A DNA stretch of 64,000 bases from Sedimentisphaerales bacterium (GTDB taxonomy: Bacteria > Planctomycetota > Phycisphaerae > Sedimentisphaerales > Anaerobacaceae): positions 1 to 64,000 of the forward strand of contig JAFGLV010000039.1 of NCBI GenBank assembly GCA_016927855.1. Direction: 5' to 3'. The position numbers were made by a program, and so were the translations under genes. The number at the start of each line of letters is the position of its first letter. Positions within the stretch are counted from its first letter, which is position 1. Under the pieces are notes generated by a model. The model ran no database searches, was not told where the DNA came from, and saw nothing but the letters and a program-made list of their open reading frames with translations. Of the stretch, positions 8,820 to 16,652 are shown piece after piece.

Positions 8820-9299
8820 GTTCGGGTCTGCCCGGGAAGGCCGGCATTGAGGCAGAGGCGAGAGGTCCGGCGCGGCACGCCGCCCCGGCACGGCGACATG
8901 TCTGATAATTCTTCGTGTCTGAAGGACCGTCCATGTGGATACGGCCGCGGAGGCGTGCTGGCGGGGCAGAGGCGTAATTTCCTGCAGGAGGGCAGAAATA
9001 GGCTAATAGCCGGACCGGATTTGGCCGATCCGGAGGGTGAAATCGTGTGCGGATGAAGCATCGGGGCCAAGTCGCCGCTGGCTGGCTCGTCGCCCCGGAT
9101 GTTCCTGAACGGGAAGGAATCGTCGCCGGCAGGGGGACGCAGGAGGCCGGGGCGGCCGTACCGGGGTGGCCAGGTCCGCCGGCAAACCCCAGGAAGGCCA
9201 AGGCAGGCGTCCCGGATCGACCGTCAGGAGTCCCGATATTATCGGGGTCGCCGCCGGGAGACATTTACGCGGGTGGGGCTGAATGGAAGATTTTTTTTC
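8820..9299. other. gene-free stretch with strong secondary structure
   Basis: I find no convincing gene. Short frames here lack family motifs and ribosome sites. The DNA is rich in stems: CCGGAT/ATCCGG at 9015-9033, a long-range GGGACGC (9134-9140) / GCGTCCC (9207-9213) pair enclosing GC-rich inner stems, and CCCGAT/ATCGGG near 9232-9246. A run of eight T lies at about 9291-9298. This could be a structured RNA or a GC-rich decayed region. I could not match it to a known riboswitch class. Confidence 0.35.
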
Positions 9300-9328
9300 T
9301 TGTATTTGGTTTCCGCGTGTGCTAAAGT
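9300..9328 (+). promoter_or_regulatory. candidate promoter of the PA14/LamG gene
   Basis: TTGTAT (9300-9305), a 17-base spacer ending in TGC, and TAAAGT (9323-9328). The extended -10 TGC is shared with other candidate promoters in this window. If it is used, the transcript would carry a leader of about 560 bases before the next gene. Confidence 0.4.
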
Positions 9329-9892
9329 TTAGTTATTCGACCTGTGGTTATGTAGCATTTGGCCGCCTTAGGCAAGTATGCGCTGTTGTGGCAGTTGAGG
9401 TCTGCGTCTCTGCCGATAAGTGCATCCGAGCGTTGTTCCTGGAAGCACGCAGGTGCTGGTTGCCAGGACGGCGGAAGTGTTTGCGCCTGAGGTCGTCGTT
9501 TTCGGTAGGGACGGAGGCTCGCACCCTTCCAGGACCCATCACTCGGAGACATACGTGGGAGATGAATGATTGTCGCAGGCCCGACCGTGTCGTTGGGGCC
9601 GAAGAATCCGAGCAAGCGCAGAGAGTCTGGAGGTTGGCTTGCGCAGATGGCGGGTCGCCGGTCAGATCGACGACGGCAGAGCACTCCTGGCGGAGTGCCC
9701 GGGCCGCTCTCAGTCAGGGAGGACTGTGGTTCGCTGTGGACGTCAGTCCGAACACATCAGTGAACACCTGGGCCAATGCTCGGTCTGGGCGCGTACGGAA
9801 AGGAGGTGCCAATCGAAAGAGCAGAGCGTAGGCAAAGCAATGAACCAATTGTGATGTTCCCTAAAAGACTATTTTGTCGGGGAGGACGTGTT
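9329..9892 (+). other. possible long 5' leader of the PA14/LamG gene
   Basis: No gene is convincing here: a 182-codon frame from 9283 has no recognisable domain and poor amino-acid composition. The stretch contains hairpins such as GCACTCC/GGAGTGC at 9681-9698 and GCAAGC...GCTTGC near 9612-9642. It ends in a good ribosome site (GGGGAGGA near 9879) before ATG 9893. Lower G+C around 9840-9880 suggests the immediate leader. Confidence 0.3.
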
Positions 9893-11824
9893 ATGAAGAA
9901 ACTTGCATTAGTGACATTAGTTATCAGTCTGGCGCTGTCGACGGTATCGTTTGCCGGTCTGACGCGCGAAATCTGGGACAATACGCCCACGGGCAATATG
10001 GACGAAGCGTGGGCCGTCATCAACGGTGAAACGCCGCCGACGTCGGTTGACGTCATCTCACGGCCCGACATCGGAGATCGTGGCGTGGACAACTTCGTCA
10101 CTCACCTGACGGGCTACCTGGTGGTGCCTGAGGACGGCGACTACATCTTCCGCACCACCAGTGACGACGATTCTCAGTTGTTGCTGGATGGCGTGGTCGT
10201 GGCTTCTGTCACGGGTTGGACGGGCGCCCGGGAATGGACGAGCGGCAGCTCTACTCCGTCGGAGCCGATGACTCTGGCCGCCGGCCAGGTCTTGGAGCTC
10301 GAAGCGGCGATGCGCGAAGGCACCGGTGGCGACAATTTCGCCATTGGCTGGTTGCGGCCCGGCCGCACCTCGTTCTCGGTGCTCTCGAGCTCCGCGACGT
10401 ACCCCGATGCAGCGGCTCTGTCGATCCCTGCCGCTCCCGTGCCGGCCGACGGCGCCACGGGCATCGAGAGCGGGATGCTCAGTTGGGCGGCTCCGCTGCT
10501 GGGCGAAAACCCGGTGTACAACGTCTATCTCGGCACCGATCCGAATGCTCTGGCGTTGGTCTCCGAAGGGCAGACCGAGACGTCGTATGATGCCGGCGCC
10601 CTGAAGGCCGACCTGGACTTCAGCACCACCTACTACTGGCAGGTGACGGTCAACGGTGAAGGCAATGTCTGGAGCTTTACGACTGCCGGTCCGGTCGTCG
10701 TGACCGGCGCCACGGGTGACGCCCAACCGGTAGGCGCTGCCGCACAGGTGAGCGTCGAGGCCTACAGCCCGGTTGGAGCCGATCTGAGCTATGAGTGGCA
10801 CCGGCTGAACTTCTCGCCGATCCCGGGTCTGGTTATCCCGGATGCCGCGATCCCCGGCGCCGAGTCGGCCGTGTACGCGATCGAAGCGCTGACTGCCGCC
10901 GATCAAGGCGAGTACTACTGCATCGTCAGCAGCGAGGATGGCTCGGTGGCTTCGCCGGTCGTCTTCCTGGACGCTCAGACGGGTCTGATTCATCAGTGGA
11001 CCTTCAATGAGACGCCCGATGGCGTGACCATTCCGGACGTGGTCGGCGGCGCCGATGGCACGCTGATGAACGTCACCGGCAACGCCGTCATCGCGAACGG
11101 CCAGGCGACCACCGGTAACGATGGTTCGCAGGGCAGCAACAGCAACAACGGTGACTACGTCGATCTGCCCAACGGCATCGTCAGTGTGCTGACGCAGATG
11201 ACCATCGAGTGCTGGACGACCTGGACCAACGACAGCCAGGTGTGGGCACGTGTCTATGATTTCGGCACGTCCGACCAGGGTGAGGACAGGTCGCCTTCAG
11301 CCAGCTCTGGTGGCAGTGTGTACAACTTCTATGTCACGCCGCGCAACGGCGGTGGTAACACCATCCTCGAATACCGCTATGGAGGCACCGCGCCGGCCAT
11401 CACTCCGATTACGAACGGCAGGCTTCCCCTCAACGAGGAGGTCATGGTCGCGCAGGTGACCGATGACAAGGCCAACCGGGTGAAGTTGTACATCAACGGT
11501 GTCGCCGTCGGTGGTTTCGAGCCGCTGTTCCCGCTCCAGGCGATGACCGACAACAACAACTGGCTCGGCCGTTCACAGTGGCCCGATCCGTTGTACGTCG
11601 GCTCGTGGAACGAGTTCCGCATCTATGACACGGCCTTGTCGGCCGAGCAGATTGCGGCTGACTACCTGGCCGGCCCGGATCAACTGGGCGTCGTGCCGGA
11701 ACGGTCCACCGCTGCCAAGGTGGCTGGCGACCTCAACCGCGATGGCGTCTATGACTTCCTGGACGCTGCGATTGCCGCTGATACGTTCCTGACGAGGCTG
11801 CTGGAAGAGCAGGCTGCGGATTAA
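9893..11824 (+). CDS. secreted PA14 / Ig-like / LamG protein with dockerin-like C-terminus
   Basis: About 643 aa. The signal peptide is MKKLALVTLVISLALSTVSFA. A PA14-like carbohydrate-binding domain covers about residues 22-150 (DGDYIFRTTSDDDSQLLLDG). Then come a fibronectin III-like segment (about 170-265), an Ig-like segment (YYCIVSSEDGS), a LamG/concanavalin-like domain (about 330-610) and a C-terminal GDLNRDGVYDFLDAAIAAD, which resembles half a dockerin calcium-binding repeat. This is typical of planctomycete surface or exported proteins. ATG 9893 is chosen over the upstream open frame because of the signal peptide and the GGGGAGGA site. A rho-independent terminator follows. Confidence 0.8.
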   Translation: MKKLALVTLVISLALSTVSFAGLTREIWDNTPTGNMDEAWAVINGETPPTSVDVISRPDIGDRGVDNFVTHLTGYLVVPEDGDYIFRTTSDDDSQLLLDGVVVASVTGWTGAREWTSGSSTPSEPMTLAAGQVLELEAAMREGTGGDNFAIGWLRPGRTSFSVLSSSATYPDAAALSIPAAPVPADGATGIESGMLSWAAPLLGENPVYNVYLGTDPNALALVSEGQTETSYDAGALKADLDFSTTYYWQVTVNGEGNVWSFTTAGPVVVTGATGDAQPVGAAAQVSVEAYSPVGADLSYEWHRLNFSPIPGLVIPDAAIPGAESAVYAIEALTAADQGEYYCIVSSEDGSVASPVVFLDAQTGLIHQWTFNETPDGVTIPDVVGGADGTLMNVTGNAVIANGQATTGNDGSQGSNSNNGDYVDLPNGIVSVLTQMTIECWTTWTNDSQVWARVYDFGTSDQGEDRSPSASSGGSVYNFYVTPRNGGGNTILEYRYGGTAPAITPITNGRLPLNEEVMVAQVTDDKANRVKLYINGVAVGGFEPLFPLQAMTDNNNWLGRSQWPDPLYVGSWNEFRIYDTALSAEQIAADYLAGPDQLGVVPERSTAAKVAGDLNRDGVYDFLDAAIAADTFLTRLLEEQAAD

Positions 11825-11888
11825 GTCATCGCAGGTAGTATCATGACGTTTCGCTGTGCTGTGACTTAACGGCACGGCAGATGAAACC

Positions 11889-11922
11889 AAGGGCCTGTAC
11901 CTTCACGGTGCAGGCCCTTTTT
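11889..11922 (+). terminator. rho-independent terminator
   Basis: AAGGGCCTGTACC and GGTGCAGGCCCTT form a 13-bp stem with one mismatch and a five-base loop (TTCAC), running straight into TTTTT. It lies about 65 bases after the PA14/LamG gene stop and isolates it from the following transporter gene. Confidence 0.9.
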
Positions 11923-12078
11923 GCCTCCGGACGCCGTGCCCAATGCCAGCAAGCCGGAGGCCATTGCCCAGCAAGTCCAAGGGCCTGCGAATTCTGTAGA
12001 CACGTCCCCAACCAGCCGCTACGCTACGGTCCACCATGATGTTCTGCATGGATCAGACAGCGTTGGGGACAGGTGCTT

Positions 12079-13548
12079 ATGGCGCAGAGTGACACGCAGG
12101 GCAGCGGCGCACGCATGGCTTCGGCTCCCACCGGGCTGGCGATCCTGGCGGTCGTCGGGCCCAGCATGGTCTGGGCGGCCGAGTACATCGGCTCCGGCGA
12201 GGTCATCGTCGCGACGCGCACCGGCGCTATTCTCGGCGCCGGCGTCCTCTGGGCGGTCGTGATCGGCGTATTCCTGAAGTTCTGGATCGGCATGGCCGGC
12301 GCCCGCTACACCGTCTGCACCGGCGAAGGGATGATGGACATGTTCGACCGCATGCCGGGACCGCGCCACTGGGCGGTGTGGGTTGTGCTGGTCGCGCACA
12401 TCGCCGCCGGTGCGTTCTCCATCGGCGCGGTGGCCACCGCCGCCGGTGTCTTTGTGGGCAGCCTCATGCCTGCCGACCACATGTCGGAAGGTCTCGCCAG
12501 ACACTGCCCGACGCTCTGCGGTTGGGGCGTGACCTTCTTCGCATTGGCGGTTGTCTGGTCGGGGACGTTCGGTATCCTCAAGAAGGTTATGAGCTTCCTG
12601 GTCCTGGTGGTCGTGCTGGGCGTCATCTACGTCGCGGCCTACGCGTTGCCCGGTCTGATGAAGACCCTGGGCGGCTTCAGCCTGCACGTGCCGGCCGTGC
12701 CCGACTGGGCGCTGCAACTGGAGGGCGTCAGTGCCAATCCTTGGAAGGAGATCCTCCCGCTGTTGGGCTGGAGTGCCGGCGGCTTCGCCAGCCAGGTCTG
12801 GTACACCTATTGGGTCATTGGCGCCGGCTATGGCGCCACCGCCGGGCGTGGATACGGCAAGGCTGCCGACGTCGCGGCACTGAAAAGCATGACGACCGAC
12901 ACGGCGCGGAAGATCAAGGGCTGGTGCCGCGTCCTCTACAGCGACGCCAGCCTGGCTATGGTCGTCGGAATCGCGGTGACGAGCGCATTTCTCATCGCCG
13001 GCGCCGGTATTCTCGGCCCTGCCAAGATTGCGCCGGAAGGACCCCAGGTCGCCCTTGAGCTGTCGAATGTCTTTTCCTCTCGCTGGGGCGCCGCCGGTGG
13101 ATTCCTGTTCATCCTGGCGGGTGCGGCCGCCCTGATCTCCACGCAAGTCGGCCAACTGGCCGGGTGGCCGCGTCTGTTGGCGGATTGCTTTCGCATCTGT
13201 ATCCCCGGTTTCGACCGCAAGCTGACCTGGAAATGGCAGTTCCGGCTCTTCCTGCTATTCTTCATGTGCACGAACATGATCCTGATCTTCGTCTTCAAGG
13301 GCAAAGCGGTCTTTCTCGTGCAGTTCGCGGCCATCCTGGACGGCCTGCTGCTGACGCCTTTACAGGCTCTGTGCGTCGCGGTGGGGCTCTTTGTCGTGAT
13401 GCCCAGGCTGTTGTCGGCCGAAGCCGTCCAAATACTCCGGGCGCACTGGGTCTTTGCCGTAGGGCTGCTGATCGCCTTCCTGGTGTTTGGGTACTTCTGT
13501 GCCTTTCAGATTCCCTCGGCAGTCGGCGCCATGTTCAGTCCCAAGTGA
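12079..13548 (+). CDS. divergent Nramp-family transporter
   Basis: A 489-aa polytopic protein with about eleven transmembrane helices and the Nramp layout: GPSMVWAAEYIGSGEVIVATR in helix 1, then KFWIGMAGARYTVCTGEGMMD. Classical Nramp proteins bind divalent metal with DPGN in helix 1 and an MPH-type motif in helix 6. Here these positions read GSGE and SAGGFASQVW, so the metal site is not conserved and the substrate is open. The start is ATG 12079 (GTG 12073 also possible) behind GGGGACAGG. It is followed after 9 bases by a zinc alcohol dehydrogenase and then an SDR, suggesting a joint catabolic role. Confidence 0.78.
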   Translation: MAQSDTQGSGARMASAPTGLAILAVVGPSMVWAAEYIGSGEVIVATRTGAILGAGVLWAVVIGVFLKFWIGMAGARYTVCTGEGMMDMFDRMPGPRHWAVWVVLVAHIAAGAFSIGAVATAAGVFVGSLMPADHMSEGLARHCPTLCGWGVTFFALAVVWSGTFGILKKVMSFLVLVVVLGVIYVAAYALPGLMKTLGGFSLHVPAVPDWALQLEGVSANPWKEILPLLGWSAGGFASQVWYTYWVIGAGYGATAGRGYGKAADVAALKSMTTDTARKIKGWCRVLYSDASLAMVVGIAVTSAFLIAGAGILGPAKIAPEGPQVALELSNVFSSRWGAAGGFLFILAGAAALISTQVGQLAGWPRLLADCFRICIPGFDRKLTWKWQFRLFLLFFMCTNMILIFVFKGKAVFLVQFAAILDGLLLTPLQALCVAVGLFVVMPRLLSAEAVQILRAHWVFAVGLLIAFLVFGYFCAFQIPSAVGAMFSPK

Positions 13549-13557
13549 GGTCTCGTT

Positions 13558-14598
13558 GTGAAAGCGCTGGTTCATACGAAGCCATATACGCTCGAATACT
13601 GTGACCTTCCGGCGCCGGAGGTGGGCGATGACGACGTGCTGGTGCGCGTGCAGGCGTGCGGCATCTGTGGCTCCGACGTCCAGGGTTTTACCGGCAAGAC
13701 GGGCCGGCGGATTCCGCCGGTCGTCATGGGCCACGAGGCCGCCGGCGTGGTCGAGGCGGTTGGTGGCAGCGTCGCCGGCGTGGCACCGGGTGACCGCGTC
13801 TGCTTCGACTCGACGGTCTACTGCAACCGCTGTCCAGCCTGCCGGCAGGGTCTCTACAACCGTTGCGTTCGGCGCGAGGTGCTGGGCGTTTCGGTCCCGC
13901 AGTTTCGGCGGCAGGGTGCGATGGCTGAGTTCGTCGCGGTGCCACATTGGATCGTCGCGAGGCTGCCCGACGAGATGAGCTTCGTGGAGGCCGCTTTGCT
14001 GGAGCCGGCGTCTATCGGCCTGCACGCGGCCAATCGTGCCGCCATCGAGCAAGGCAGCACCGTGGTCGTTATTGGCACCGGGACCATCGGTCTTTTCGTT
14101 CTCCAGGCCGCCAGGCTGCGCGGTGCTGGAACCGTCATTGCCTGCGATGTGAATGACTTCCGTTTGGAGCTGGCCAAGGCGGTGGGAGCGGATGTAGGCC
14201 TCAATCCGAACGAGATCAACCTGGCGGACGAGGTTCTGCGTCGCACCTACGGACAGGGTAGCGCCGTCACGTTCGAAGTGGTGGGGTACGCCGAGACGTT
14301 CCGCCAGGCCATCGCGCTCACGCGGACGGGCGGGACCGTCGTTGCGGTGGGCAACCTCGCCCATCAGGCGGACTTCAGTTTGCAGGAGCTGGTCAGTCGC
14401 GAGTTGACGCTGACCGGTTCGTACGCCAGCGCCGGTGAGTTTCGCCTCTGCATCGACCTGATCGCCTCTGGCAAGATCAAGATCGCGCCGTTGGTCAGCG
14501 AGGTCCTGCCGCTCCAGAACGGCCCCGAGGCGTTCGAGCGCTTGCTCAGGGGCCAGGAGAAGCTGCTGAAGATCGTTTTGGAACCGCAAGAAGTCTGA
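13558..14598 (+). CDS. zinc-dependent medium-chain (sorbitol/galactitol-type) dehydrogenase
   Basis: A 346-aa MDR-family NAD(P)-dependent alcohol dehydrogenase. Catalytic zinc ligands are in CGICGSD and GHEAAG. The structural zinc Cys cluster is CNRCPACRQGLYNRC. The Rossmann glycine motif is GTGTIG near residue 178. Polyol or sugar-acid oxidation is the likely reaction; the specific substrate is not readable. It starts with GTG, 9 bases after the Nramp-like gene with GAGG upstream, so the two are probably one operon. The stop overlaps a word-like repeat. Confidence 0.88.
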   Translation: MKALVHTKPYTLEYCDLPAPEVGDDDVLVRVQACGICGSDVQGFTGKTGRRIPPVVMGHEAAGVVEAVGGSVAGVAPGDRVCFDSTVYCNRCPACRQGLYNRCVRREVLGVSVPQFRRQGAMAEFVAVPHWIVARLPDEMSFVEAALLEPASIGLHAANRAAIEQGSTVVVIGTGTIGLFVLQAARLRGAGTVIACDVNDFRLELAKAVGADVGLNPNEINLADEVLRRTYGQGSAVTFEVVGYAETFRQAIALTRTGGTVVAVGNLAHQADFSLQELVSRELTLTGSYASAGEFRLCIDLIASGKIKIAPLVSEVLPLQNGPEAFERLLRGQEKLLKIVLEPQEV

Positions 14599-14666
14599 AG
14601 TGTGAAGTTTGAAGTGTTAAGTGTGAAGGGGGATGACTTGAAACTTCAAACTTGAAACTTGAAACT
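14596..14666. repeat. imperfect inverted word repeat (TGAAGTG/ACTTGAA type)
   Basis: Tandem variants of TGAAGTGTGAAG on the left are mirrored by ACTTGAAACTTCAAAC on the right, so the segment can fold back on itself. It fills almost the whole gap between the two dehydrogenase genes and includes the stop codon of the first. It is not a terminator with a T tract. Confidence 0.6.
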
Positions 14667-14683
14667 CTCCCCAGGAACTCAGG

Positions 14684-15463
14684 ATGGACAGGCTTTTCGA
14701 TCTGTCGGGCAAGGTCGCGATCGTGACTGGCGCCAGCAGGGGGTTGGGCCAATACTTCGGTCGGGCGCTCGCTCGCGCCGGAGCGGACTTGGTCATCACG
14801 AGCCGAGACGTGTCCCGGCTGGCCGAGTTTCAGCGCGAGATCGAGGCTTTGGGACGCAAGGCGCTGCCCGTCAAGCTCGATGTCCTCAAGCAGGACCAGA
14901 TCGAGAGCATGGTGGCCGGCGCGGTCCGTGAGTATGGCCGGATCGACATCCTCATCAACAACGCCGGCCTGAACATCCGCGGGACCGCGGCCGACATCAC
15001 TTGGGACGATTGGGACACCGTGCTGGACACTAATCTCAAGGGCTCGTTCTTCGTCGCGCAGGCAGTCGCGCAGGAGATGATGAAGCGTGGTTGCGGGCGC
15101 ATCATCAACATCGGCTCCTGCACCTGCGTTTTCGGCATGGAAGGCATCGGTCCCTATAACGCCAGTCGGGCGGGAATTCTGGGCTTGACGCGGAGCCTGG
15201 CCGCCGAGTGGGGCCGGTACGGCATCACCGCCAATGTCCTGGCGCCCGGCTGGTTCAAGACCGCTCAGAACCAGGTGCTATACGAAAACGCCAAATGGGT
15301 CGAGTACATCACGGATCGCATCCCGTTGGGCCGGCCGGGAAAGCCCGACGATCTGGACGGCGCCGTGATCTTTCTGGCCTCTGACGCGTCTGCCTATATG
15401 ACCGGGCAGATTCTCCTGGTGGACGGCGGCTTTACGACCGGCGCGACCAAGGCTAAGCTGTAG
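14684..15463 (+). CDS. SDR-family oxidoreductase (gluconate 5-dehydrogenase-like) with YxxxR
   Basis: A 259-aa short-chain dehydrogenase. The cofactor motif TGASRGLG is at about residues 15-22, then NNAG, the catalytic Ser in INIGSC, and the Tyr motif, which reads YNASR: the usual catalytic Lys of YxxxK is Arg. The C-terminal GQILLVDGGFTTG is intact. Closest in style to gluconate/ketogluconate reductases and other sugar-acid SDRs. It follows the zinc dehydrogenase on the same strand. The Lys to Arg change may lower or alter activity (inference). The stop TAG lies in a GTAG that opens a hairpin-rich gap. Confidence 0.85.
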   Translation: MDRLFDLSGKVAIVTGASRGLGQYFGRALARAGADLVITSRDVSRLAEFQREIEALGRKALPVKLDVLKQDQIESMVAGAVREYGRIDILINNAGLNIRGTAADITWDDWDTVLDTNLKGSFFVAQAVAQEMMKRGCGRIINIGSCTCVFGMEGIGPYNASRAGILGLTRSLAAEWGRYGITANVLAPGWFKTAQNQVLYENAKWVEYITDRIPLGRPGKPDDLDGAVIFLASDASAYMTGQILLVDGGFTTGATKAKL

Positions 15464-15522
15464 GGCGCCCCAAGCCGTGTGACAACGGCGTCTTTCGCCG
15501 TCAGGACGTATGTCGGGCTGTC

Positions 15523-15678
15523 AAATTCGAAGCTCGAATATCGAAATCCGAAACAAGCACGAATGACCGAAAACTCAATGTTCAAAACGAACCATCCGAA
15601 TAGTGCTGGTGTTTATGTCATTCGAATTCTGGTCCTTTGGGTTTGTTTCGGATTTCGTGCTTCGCATTTCGGATTTCA
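15523..15678. repeat. word-like inverted repeat (CGAAATCCGAAACAA family)
   Basis: CGAAATCCGAAACAA at 15542-15556 is exactly mirrored by TTGTTTCGGATTTCG at 15643-15657, surrounded by further TTCGAA/CGAAT words. Just upstream a short hairpin ACGGCG-TCTTT-CGCCGT (15485-15501) follows the SDR stop. The gap 15464-15722 holds no gene; the repeat occupies most of it. Confidence 0.7.
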
Positions 15679-15722
15679 AGGATTAAGCTTAGAGAGATCC
15701 AGTTGCGCGTAAGGAAGTAGCC

Positions 15723-16538
15723 ATGTGGACTTCGAATGAGATGATTGCGCTGTACATTCTGCTGGGCTTGGCCGCGGTTGGAGTGGGTGTCTGGCTGCTC
15801 TTGCGCAAGACGTTGCGCACGCGCTTGAACATGAAAAAGGCGCTGGAAGCCGATCCTGACATCAACGACTGGCTCATCGTCTTTGGCTGGACGCCGAAGA
15901 TCCTGTACGTCCCCACGATCGTGGCGTCCCTCGTCGCGGCGTTACTGATGTTCTTGCAGGAGACGCAATGGGGTCCCTTCGCGTCGATTCCTACGAGGCT
16001 GGTCGGTAGCATCTGGTTCACCGTCTTTCTGCTCAATCTGATCGTGGAGGAATACGACGTCAGCATCAAACTGCTGCTGATCGGTATCATCGGCGTGGGG
16101 TTCGTCTTCCTCTGGCTGCACCTGCTCGGTTGGGTCGGCGGCTTTCTCAGCGCGTTCCGGCATCTGGGCTTCTCGATCAGTGGCACCGGCTATTTGCTCC
16201 TGACCGTGGTCGGGCTGCTCGTGATCCTGATCTCGTGGCTGCGCGGGCTTTTCTACTACATTGCGATCACGCCCAACTACATGAATCTGCAGGAAGGTCC
16301 CACCGAGACAGGCGAGCAGATCGGACGGGAGGACTACAACACGCGCATCGACACTGGGGATTTTCTCGAACGCCTGTGTGGCTTCGGTCGCATCGTCATC
16401 ACCTTCAAGGAGAAATCGCGGCTGCCGCTGATCCTGCTGGTCTGGCGCGTGCAGAAGAAGGCCCAGCTTCTCGAAAGCGTGCGCGCCAAGTTCGCGGTCG
16501 ATTACCCCCAGCATCCTCCCGGCGTGCCCGGGACGTAG
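15723..16538 (+). CDS. conserved-type membrane protein, function unknown
   Basis: A 271-aa protein with transmembrane segments at about residues 8-27, 60-78, 95-150 (two or three helices) and 157-180. A soluble C-terminal domain follows with YYIAITPNYMNLQEGPTETGEQIGREDYNTRIDTGDFLERLCGFGRIVITF. That tail resembles a PH-like (bPH2-type) membrane-adjacent domain, but I cannot assign a family. It stands alone between a repeat and the promoter of the beta-helix gene. ATG 15723 has AAGGAAG a few bases upstream. Confidence 0.6.
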   Translation: MWTSNEMIALYILLGLAAVGVGVWLLLRKTLRTRLNMKKALEADPDINDWLIVFGWTPKILYVPTIVASLVAALLMFLQETQWGPFASIPTRLVGSIWFTVFLLNLIVEEYDVSIKLLLIGIIGVGFVFLWLHLLGWVGGFLSAFRHLGFSISGTGYLLLTVVGLLVILISWLRGLFYYIAITPNYMNLQEGPTETGEQIGREDYNTRIDTGDFLERLCGFGRIVITFKEKSRLPLILLVWRVQKKAQLLESVRAKFAVDYPQHPPGVPGT

Positions 16539-16575
16539 CGGCCGAGCCGCCCACGTCGATTCCCCTCTTTCTCTC

Positions 16576-16604
16576 TTGAACCCGAACCCTCAAGCGGGTA
16601 CACT
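16576..16604 (+). promoter_or_regulatory. sigma70-type promoter of the beta-helix gene
   Basis: TTGAAC (16576-16581), 17-base spacer, TACACT (16599-16604). A transcript from about 16611 would have a 40-base leader with AGGAGG shortly before ATG 16653. Confidence 0.6.
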
Positions 16605-16652
16605 GAGAGTACGCGTGGAGATACCCCGCAAGAGAAATAGGAGGAAATCACA

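Noticed and set aside
9080-9215. Possible c-di-GMP (GEMM) riboswitch, because of GGGGGACGC and GGTGGCC-like strings
   Set aside because: The order of the tetraloop, the GACGCAAAGCC core and the closing helix does not match the class when written out.
9283-9831. 182-codon frame in the gap before the PA14/LamG gene
   Set aside because: No domain, odd composition, overlaps the candidate promoter, and ends without relation to the downstream ribosome site.
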